DNA of 64,000 bases from positions 185,169,434 through 185,233,433 of the forward strand of contig NC_084484.1 of NCBI RefSeq assembly GCF_030035675.1, read 5' to 3'. Both the position numbers and the translations under genes were made by a program. The DNA is from Rhineura floridana (taxonomy: Eukaryota > Chordata > Lepidosauria > Squamata > Rhineuridae). Under the pieces are notes generated by a model. That model was not told the DNA's origin. It did not search any database and saw only the letters and a program-made list of their open reading frames with translations. Of this stretch, positions 52,411 to 64,000 are shown piece by piece. Each line of letters starts with the position of its first letter. Positions within the stretch are counted from its first letter, which is position 1.

Positions 52411-52832
52411 CAACAACAATAAAGCCCTCGTGGAAAATTCATCAGCATTTTAGTGTGAATTTCTCCTAATATACACATTTTTGTATGCAATTTTCCCAAT
52501 ATGCATTTTTGCAAAGCAATTCCCCCTAATATTGTATGTTATTTTCACCAATATATGCCTTTTATGCGCACCTTACCCCAATATATGTATTTTTGTATAT
52601 ACTGGATAATGGCATTGCAAAATTCAGAGAAGTGTGAATTTTGAACGGTGGTTGTGTTTCGGCTCACACATTGTTTCAGAAAGTGCAAATTAGGTAGGTT
52701 TGCCTTTAAATGCAAACTGAACAGAATTTCTCCCCCATTTCTAGCTCAACCAGCAGAGCATGCAGGCGGGTTAATGGGAGTTGTAATCAAGCAACATTCA
52801 AAGGCACCAAGTTGGCGAAGGCAGTTCCTTGC
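52224..52832 (+). mobile_element. Family N MITE split by family X copy D
   Basis: Left part 52224-52279 ('caacctggtgctcctcagat', 'tgcccatcagcctcag') and right part 52744-52832 ('ttaatgggagttgtaatcaa', 'ggcaccaagttggcgaaggc') are the two halves of one family N palindrome. The family X element fills the gap. Confidence 0.75.
52280..52743 (+). mobile_element. Family X element, copy D, with (TAA)n expansion
   Basis: This runs from 'tagcgatgggcaaatttgac' to 'aatttctcccccatttctag', with the standard interior plus an inserted (TAA)n/(ACA)n run at about 52366-52425. It splits a family N MITE, so its edges are set by the host repeat. Confidence 0.75.
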
Positions 52833-53163
52833 AGTCAAGGACTGGTATAAATGATGTGGCTGCTTTTGACATGATGAGTGCAACATGTAGTTGGCTGAAA
52901 CCAAAGACAGGAAGGTTCCTATATTAGTTCAGTTCTACACCAATTCATATCTTGGTATGGAGGCCTTGCCTTCCTAGCCTAACACTTTTTCTTTGAGAGT
53001 CTTAAAAAACACCCATTCAATTCTCTACAGCCACTAATTTGTAATATCTGGATCTGTATAGAGATGCTTTATGCATGTAGAAATGCACACAATTTTTACC
53101 CACCTTTTCCTAGTGTGAGTGATAACACGCATCCAAGGGAGGAAAGCCCAGATGTTTCTCTAC

Positions 53164-53314
53164 AGCAGGTGTGAGGAACCTTTGGCCCTCTCAGATGTTG
53201 CTGATCTACAACTCTCGTCATCCTTGGCCACTGGCCATGCTTGCTGGGGCTGATGGGAGTTTTAGTTCAACAATGTCTGGAGGGCCCAAAGTTCTGCAAG
53301 CCTGCTCTACAATG
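53164..53314 (+). mobile_element. Family N MITE
   Basis: The arms 'aacctttggccctctcagat' and 'atgtctggagggcccaaagt' with 'gctggggctgatgggagttt' between show the full family N layout. Confidence 0.75.
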
Positions 53315-53432
53315 AAGATGGGTCATCCATAGCTAAAATGTGGTTTCCCATCACAGGAACAGGACAACATCTGTCTACCACCAATAGCCATATATGAAGA
53401 GCTAAAGGTTTGAATTATAACTGGCCGATTCC

Positions 53433-53548
53433 CAGAGCTTGGAAAAGTTACTTTTTTGAACTACAACTCCCATCAGCCCAATCCAGTGGCCATGCTGGCT
53501 GGGGCTGATGGGAGTTGTAGTTTTAAAGAACTAACTGTCCATGCTCTG
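53433..53548 (+). mobile_element. Family R MITE, copy 2
   Basis: The left arm is identical to copy 1 (cagagcttggaaaagttact). The right arm is slightly eroded ('ctaactgtccatgctctg'). Confidence 0.8.
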
Positions 53549-53644
53549 CCAACTCCTACTTTACCACCTTCACAAAGTTCTTTTTAGAAAAAGTTAAAAT
53601 CCAGCAGGTAGGGTGACGGCATCTAAGTATAATTTGTGACATGG

Positions 53645-54090
53645 CTAGGAATGGAAAGATCTGTCAATTTCAGTTCTCTCTGTTGCTCATTCTTCCAATC
53701 TTAAATTCAGTTCTCCACATTTCTGCAGCAATTTGTGATATACATTTTTTAAAAATCCTCATGAAAATTCTTCTGCATTTTAGTGCAAATGTCTCCAAAT
53801 AAACACATTTTTGTAGGCAGTTTTGACTAATGTTCCCCTTTTTGTAAGCAATTTATCCTCATATAAATGCATTTTTGTATGTTATTTTCACAGAGATATT
53901 CATTTCTATGCCCACTTTCCCCCAACAGATGCATTTAAGTAAACATTGCTTGGTGTGAGAACTGCATTGCAAAAATTGAATAAGTGCACATTTCAAAGGA
54001 TAGCTATGTTTCACATATTGTTTCGGAAAGTGCAAATTTAATCAATTCAGCTTCACATGCAAACTGTATAGAATTTCTCACCCATCCCTA
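53645..54090 (+). mobile_element. Family X element, copy E
   Basis: This runs from 'ctaggaatggaaagatctgt' to 'tttctcacccatcccta', 446 bp. Its ends are the best preserved inverted pair of the family. The flanks gtgacatg and catgtcac are inverted rather than direct repeats. Confidence 0.7.
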
Positions 54091-54207
54091 CATGTCACAT
54101 TCATTCCATTAAGTGGGGGGTGGGTGGGTTGGCAAGGCTTCTCTGCCCTCCAACAACCCCCAAAAGTGTTCCACACCAGATGCATGACTGACCCACTGAA
54201 ACACCAC

Positions 54208-54478
54208 TGCAGGACACGGAATAATGGGCTCAAGTTGCAGGAAGCCAGATTTCAACTGAACATCAGGAAACAACTTCCTAACTGTTAGAGCCATATGACA
54301 ATGGAACCAATGACCAAGGGAGGAGGTGGATTCTCCAGCCCTGGAGGCCTTCAAGAGGCAGCTGGACAGCCACCCATTGGGGATGTTCTAATTTGGATGT
54401 CTGCATTGAGCAGGGGCTGGACTTGATGGCTTTATAGGCCCCTTCCAACTCTACGATCCCATGATTCTGTGTGTTTGG
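54208..54478 (+). mobile_element. CR1 3' end
   Basis: The segment 'aggacacggaataatgggct' to 'ctacgatcccatgattctgt' is an eroded 3' end of the (ATTCTATG)n CR1 family. Confidence 0.85.
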
Positions 54479-54884
54479 TTGTCACTCTATATTATGTTAG
54501 TACTTTTTGTTTGATGACTACCACAGCACTTCCCATGAATCTCCTTACTCAGTGACTGGGGCAAGCATAGCTCACACACTGTCCAACACGCTTCATGCTT
54601 CCAGCCACCATCTTTACAAGGTTCTTGCTCTCCCTTAGGCTTTGGTAGTATCACATTTTCCTTCATTTGCAGAGTGCCCTCTTTGCTTGGAGGCAGCTGA
54701 CAACCCTGAATAGTTTGGGAGGGTGTCGGATGGGCAAGAGGGAGTCTGCAGGTTGAAAGTTGGAGGTGGTGGGTTCAGATTCCAACTGCAGTTTCAAAAG
54801 CCATGGACAAAGCGTTGAACCGGAGCATCACTCAGCTGGAAATGATCTGGGCTGTCTTCTTATCTGTTTTCTGGCCCTAAGGAA

Positions 54885-55070
54885 GGAGAGCTGGCATGGC
54901 GTAGCAGTTCATATGCTCAGCTTGGGTGCAGGACACTCTCAGCCACAAAGCTCATTGGGTGGTCAGTTTCTCTCAGCCTCGCCTACTTCACAAAGTTGTT
55001 GTGACAATAGCCCCATCAAGTGTGTATGCCACCCTCAGTTCCTTACAAGAAGTGTAAATGTGGTTTTAAA
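54885..55070 (+). mobile_element. tRNA-derived SINE, diverged
   Basis: The head 'gagagctggcatggcgtagc agttcatatgctcagc' and body 'cagtttctctcagcctcgcc', 'aaagttgttgtgacaata' match the SINE family represented at 57.2 kb. Confidence 0.6.
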
Positions 55071-55105
55071 TCCTCTGCCTAAACTTAAACCTGCAGATGT
55101 TTGGG

Positions 55106-55250
55106 GAAGGACTGCAACTCAGTGGCAGAGTGTCTGGTTTGCACGCAGAAGGTCCCAAGTTCAATTTCCGGCTTCTCCAGATCGGGTTGCAAAACATTCC
55201 CTGCCTGGAGAGCCGCTGCCAGTCAGTGTAGAGAATACTGAGTTAGATGT
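55106..55250 (+). mobile_element. tRNA-derived SINE, type 2
   Basis: The head 'actgcaactcagtggcagag' and 'gcagaaggtcccaagttcaa' is followed by 'ctggagagccgctgccagtc agtgtag'. It is truncated at its 3' end. Confidence 0.78.
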
Positions 55251-55259
55251 TGTTCACCT

Positions 55260-56370
55260 GTTGATGTTTTTTAACCTAAGAGGAATGACAACAAAGGTAT
55301 TTGTGGCATTTTTGACTGATTGTGCCACACAGTTTCAAGGACACGAGTCCACTTTGCTGGATGCATGAAGATATTATGCTTCGATTCTCTGACCTGCCCT
55401 TCCCCACTGCCTATGACTGGGTGAAAGACTTCTCCACCTATGAACAGAGGAGCATCATAATCTGTTATAACTGTATATCGGAATTGTTATCATTCACATG
55501 GCCCTTGATCAGTGCTTGACTGCTGTTGAATGTCAGCCAGCTGAAGGCTGTCTAGAAGTCATTTTGAATTATGTCACTGGGCATGGCAAAGACACTTGAA
55601 GGGATAGGAATTTCAGATGGGGATTTCCCTTCTGCCCAGTTCCCATTCATTCCTCTTAATTTCCAACCTCTGTTTCAAAACCAAGCCTTCTCAAATCCTT
55701 GCAAGCAAGCCATTTTTGCAGGGCCGTTGATACCAATCTGCACAACCAACTTTGTTGATGTTTCTGATTCTCGCTTTAGCATTTACCTTCTTCTTTTTAG
55801 TGCAGAACATCAAATATGGGCTACATTGCTGCGTATAGTGTAGATCAGCTCAACCTGGGCTTTATGTCTCCCAGTGTTTGGGGGCGAGGTCAGGTGCTGA
55901 GAACTTTCCTGAGAATCAAGTGTGTCCGGGGATGATCTCTCATGCAACAGTCAGAGAAACCCCCTATGTTAGATTGTCTAATCTAGCTTCTGACAAAAGG
56001 CATCGTATGACTGCCCCACTGGATGGGTCATCTTGCATGCCCTGTGCTGATTAATTGGCCAAAAGGAGAAGTGAGACTGAGCTCAGCTAATACGTCTGCG
56101 CTATCCATGACATCACAGCACCACAGACAGCGAATAAGCCATAATTTCTCATGCCTCTCAGCGGCAGAGCTGGAAGCTAAGCTCAGTGCATGGATGTGTG
56201 TGTATTGCTGAGGAATGAAGACTTGACTCCCAGCAACTGAATTAAGAAGACAAGATAACCCACGTAAAAGAACAGGGAGACAATGGGTCTGATGTGCATC
56301 AGTGACCCTTTGCATCCTCTGTGACTCTGTGCATCAGTGACATGGCTGAGCTTGACAGGATCTTGATGCT
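55260..56370. other. Intergenic DNA, nothing recognised
   Basis: No exon, RNA gene or nameable repeat is seen. Confidence 0.35.
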
Positions 56371-56371
56371 G

Positions 56372-56628
56372 GGGCCAGCCCTACCATTAGGCAAAATGAG
56401 GCATCCGCCTCAAGCGGCAGGTTCAGCAAGGTCGATAGAGGACAGAGCTCTGTGAGTGCCACTTGGCCTGCCCTGTGCTAGCCCTCTGCCCTCAGGTGCA
56501 GAGGAGGATGCTCCAGCACCCATGCAAGAAAGGTTCCACTGCCAGTCCAGTCCCCTTCTGTTCATGGAATGGGAGGGGGGCGCAGCGTTCCTCAGGTGGC
56601 AAAATGTCTAGGGCTGCTCCAGCTGTAG
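56372..56628 (+). repeat. Possible DNA-transposon remnant
   Basis: The ends 'ctggggccagccctaccatt' and, inverted, 'ctggagcagccctagacatt' resemble each other, and 'gaggcatccgcctcaagcgg' lies inside. The class is not certain. Confidence 0.45.
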
Positions 56629-57010
56629 AAAATCCATGAAGTTCCACAGTGTTTCATCAGCCATCACACTGTTTCTGTCATTTGGTCAGTATTGCACTGG
56701 GGCTGTATATATAGTGGAACCAGAATAGTTCTGATTTCAGAAGGTCAGAGTCTCCTTCTCCCTGCAGATGAGCTGTTTCTTTTGGGCAGTCTAACTCCAC
56801 CCCAATGCCTATGGAAGGCTCAGGAGTGATGGAAGACTGTGCGAGTGGCACCAGTTCCTGTCCAAGATACCTCCAAGCTTACTCACTCCCTGACACCCTG
56901 CAGGAATGTCCCAGGATGGAGCAAAGCACCATGAGATGACCCAAAGGAGCACCAGGGGGATGATGATTTTGGGACACGTAACCAAGATAAAGCCAAAACC
57001 AAGACAATCT

Positions 57011-57158
57011 GGGCCAGGGCTGGGGAGCATCTGTGGCCCTCCAGATGTTGCTGGACTCCCACTCCCACCACCCGAGCCAGCAGGGCCAATGGTCACGAAT
57101 GATGGAAGATGTCGTCCAACAAAATCTGGAGGGCCACAGGTCCCCCATTCATGATCTA
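57011..57158 (+). mobile_element. Family N MITE
   Basis: The arms 'gtggccctccagatgttgct' and 'aatctggagggccacaggtc' flank the usual central region. Confidence 0.75.
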
Positions 57159-57247
57159 GGCTGTTAAAACAGACCACCACATGATCTGATAGAAAAGAAA
57201 TGTCTGCAGTGCTATTGCAGTAAAGCTGGATTTGTACCAGCAAAGAG

Positions 57248-57452
57248 TCAGCCAGTGTGGCAAAGTGGTTTGAATCCCTACTTGGCCATGAAGGTGACTT
57301 TGGGCCAATCACTGCCTCTCATGCTAACCTACCCCACAGGGTTGTTGTGAGAATAAAATTGGGATGGGGAGAACCAAGGTTGTATGCCACCATGAGCTCC
57401 TTTGAGGAAAGGCGGGATCTAAATGCAATATTAAATAAATACAATAAGAACT
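57248..57452 (+). mobile_element. tRNA-derived SINE with (AAAT)-like tail
   Basis: The head 'cagccagtgtggcaaagtgg' is followed by 'tgactttgggccaatcactg', 'acagggttgttgtgagaata' and the end 'aaaggcgggatctaaatgca' with an A-rich tail. It shares its head with the SINE at 11.1 kb but has a different 3' end. Confidence 0.75.
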
Positions 57453-57762
57453 CTGCTCTGCCTCATTCAGTCCTCTGAGGAAGAGGGAGGGTTGTGCTGA
57501 GGTTTCCTCCATTTCTATTATCTCAAATATAGCTGGATATGTGCAGGTGCTGCTGTGGACATGGTCGGCAGCACCCAAGATGGCACCCTACACAATATAG
57601 GCACTACACCTCTCTCTGCCAAAAGATTTGCCAATGTTGTTTTGTCATTTTATGACCTTGAAGCCCATTAAAGGCTGACAGTTGGGATTACAAATCCCAG
57701 AATCACACTGAGTTTCCCCTCGACCAAGACATGCTGAGATGTGGTCTCAAGGGTTTCTAAAA

Positions 57763-57996
57763 TAAAGCCTTCCCCGACCTGGACCCTGGGTGTGTTTTGG
57801 ACTACAACGCTCCAGCAGCCCCAGGAAGAACAGCCATGCTTTGGGATAATAATTAGGGCAGGCCTGCTCTGGGTCACCAGCACAATGGTCACCATGGGTG
57901 AATTCAGGTGACCGAGTCCAGAATAACAGGGCTGAAGCTGATGGGAACGGCAGCACTCCAGCAACATCTGGAGCATACCAGGCTGGCAACAGCTGG
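57763..57996 (+). mobile_element. Family N MITE with an internal insert
   Basis: Arms at 57763-57820 ('ttttggactacaacgctcca') and 57925-57996 ('gctgaagctgatgggaacgg', 'caacatctggagcataccag') are family N. About 100 unrelated bases lie between. Confidence 0.5.
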
Positions 57997-58792
57997 TCTG
58001 ATGAATCAAAAAGGCCCATCTAAAAAGTAACTATCACCCTCCTTGCCTGCGCTTGGCATTCTCCGCCTGATTGTTATTTTCCCCACAACCTGCTGACAAA
58101 TTTTTCCTGCCACTCAGGTAGGTATGCAGGTATCAGGTATGTATGTAATGACTAAACATACTGCTATTACAGTGGAACAAGTGATCCTGGGAAATCCCTA
58201 CATGGTGGAGGGAGCTCTTCAGACACCAGACCCACTTGGGATCAGATCAGACCCTCTTCCGCCAAGCGTCCACAGAAAAAGCAGCAAACTTCAAAGAGGG
58301 TCCTCCATCCCCCACGGACCCTCCTGCTTTCTGCAGTTCACTGCATCCCAAGGACTACGCTTGATCTGGTGGGCCCAATCCAGGATCAAGAGCACCTTTC
58401 CAAAGCTCAAGAGGATGACTGGGAGATTAGCCTAAAAACTCCGGATTATCTCTAGAAATGGTCTTGGATGGAACAGAATTCTGCCCATCGCCAATTGATC
58501 CTTCGTGCACTCGAAGGATGACTTCAAATGGCTTAGCAAGCTGGGGGAGGGAGGAGGTCAGTGTCGGGGATGAGAACCAGCGCAGATGTTTCAAAGCAAG
58601 AAGGAGAAGAAGCCGAAAGCCTGAAAGCAAGAAACTGTTTTGCCAGAAGTGTGGTTGGTTCTCCTCTGCTTTCAGACAAACTACCCGGCTGGTTTGGTTC
58701 AGATTCGGGTGGGGGCAGAGAGAGAGACACTCACACAAAACTGTAAAAGGAAAGAGCCCTTTCGAGCCACCAATACATAAATAAATTCTGCC

Positions 58793-58907
58793 CAGAGCTT
58801 GGAAACGGTACTTTTTAAACCTACAACTCCCATCAGCCCCAGCCAGCATGGCCACTGGATTGGGCTGATGAGAGTTGTAGTTCAAAAAAGTACCTTTTCC
58901 AAGCTCA
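58793..58907 (+). mobile_element. Family R MITE, copy 3
   Basis: The arms 'cagagcttggaaacggtact' and 'gtaccttttccaagctca' surround 'caactcccatcagccccagc' and 'gctgatgagagttgtagttc'. Confidence 0.8.
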
Positions 58908-59014
58908 GCTCATACTATTATTTATTATCTAGTTCATACATCGAAAGGAAGATCAGGTGTCTCTCAAAGGCTTTGATCTAGGTGGTCCAAAATTGACTAA
59001 TGGGCAATCCTACC

Positions 59015-59131
59015 CAGAGCTTGGAAAAGTTACTTTTTTTGAACTACAACTCTGATCAGCCCCAGCCAGCATGGCCACTGGATTGGGCTGATGGGAGTTG
59101 TAGTTCAAAAAAGTACCTTTTCCAAGCTCTG
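59015..59131 (+). mobile_element. Family R MITE, copy 4
   Basis: The arms 'cagagcttggaaaagttact' and 'gtaccttttccaagctctg' are intact. It lies 107 bases from copy 3, in what may be the PDE2A 3' untranslated or downstream region. Confidence 0.82.
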
Positions 59132-59822
59132 ATTCTGCCCCACCCACCCAGGAGGTCACCCCCAGGCAGAACACAAGGGATGCATATGATTCAGCCTTGC
59201 ACAGGGGACCTTATCTCAGCATCCGTGGCTGCTGGAAGCTACTTTTTCTTACTACAGAAACCAAAGGGCCCTACAGACATCTCTGGGCAGGCCAGCCTTC
59301 CCAAGGCTGGTTCCCTCCAGCGCAGGTGGCTGGAGCTGATGAGAGTGGTAGCCCCAAACAGCAGCTTGGGGAAGGCTGGGGTGGGCTAATGTACGTCTGC
59401 CCTGGCTCTCAGAAATGACTCGGTCTGACCAGACAACAATGGCTGATAACGCAGCACATGGGTCAAGTGGGGTGAGGGGTGGAGGTTCGTGCATTCATCA
59501 AACTCAATTGCACGAGGAAGCCATAAACAACAGCAAGCTGGCAGAATTCTAGTGTTCATGGACGAAGCCGGTCCTTGAAGTGGATGGAGGGGTGTCAAGG
59601 GAGCAGCATGGAAAGTGGGGGTCAATGGAGTGGGGTGGCGATGGAGGAAAATGCCTGCAGCGGGTAGAGCACATGGGATAAATAATAAGAACCATTTTTG
59701 TTTGTTTGTTTGTTTCCAAAATCAGCCCCATCCTTTTCCCAGAAGGGAAAGGGATACAAAGTTGCACTTGTGTGTGTCCGGTCCCTGCCAAGCGGGGAGG
59801 CCGGTGTGTGTGTGTGGGGCTA

Positions 59823-64000
<4,178 letters not shown>

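Noticed and set aside
54760-55368. Plus-strand frame of 202 codons as a gene
   Set aside because: It runs through two SINEs (54885-55070 and 55106-55250) and shows no domain or splice context.
56809-57312. Minus-strand frame of 167 codons as a gene
   Set aside because: It crosses a family N MITE and has no recognisable motif.

Overview
Organism and setting. This is a window of vertebrate nuclear DNA, almost certainly from a squamate reptile and probably a lizard; the species cannot be read from it. It holds split exons of two conserved host genes and is otherwise packed with squamate-type repeats: CR1 and L2 LINEs, a BovB (RTE) tail, tRNA-headed SINEs with a BovB-like 3' end, 5S-rRNA-derived SINEs, MIR-like tails, hAT elements and palindromic MITEs, and the 3' part of a Ty1/copia LTR element. 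Nothing bacterial, viral-genomic or CRISPR-like is present.

Host genes. Both lie on the minus strand. From 37,535 down to 2,587 I assembled 12 exons of an ADAM (disintegrin/metalloprotease) gene closest to ADAM9: signal peptide, prodomain, metalloprotease domain and the start of the disintegrin domain. All 11 junctions keep GT/AG and phase, giving 426 uninterrupted codons; the rest of the gene lies left of the window. The zinc site reads HQLGHTVFGFVHDD: the catalytic Glu is Gln and the spacing carries one extra residue, so this looks like a catalytically dead but maintained ADAM. From the right edge to 59,823 lie the last five exons of PDE2A (cGMP-stimulated phosphodiesterase), ending at its stop codon.

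Layout. 1-1,906 copia fossil; 2.6-37.5 kb ADAM gene with repeat-filled introns; 37.5-38.1 kb GC-rich, repeated upstream region; 38.1-59.8 kb intergenic, only repeats recognised; 59.8-64 kb 3' end of PDE2A. The introns carry two deep transposon nests. At 8.47-11.6 kb an old CR1 is split by a young CR1 and by a SINE. At 25.8-33.6 kb an old CR1 is split by another CR1, which is itself split by an L2, and again by a 3.8-kb hAT element that carries a young CR1 and a MITE. A 4.1-kb LINE of an unusual clade sits 8 bases upstream of ADAM exon 4, with its target duplication covering part of the splice acceptor.

Limits. Exons were found by eye from translated motifs and splice sites. Repeat names rest on remembered consensus sequences, and repeat edges are usually good to about 10 bases only.
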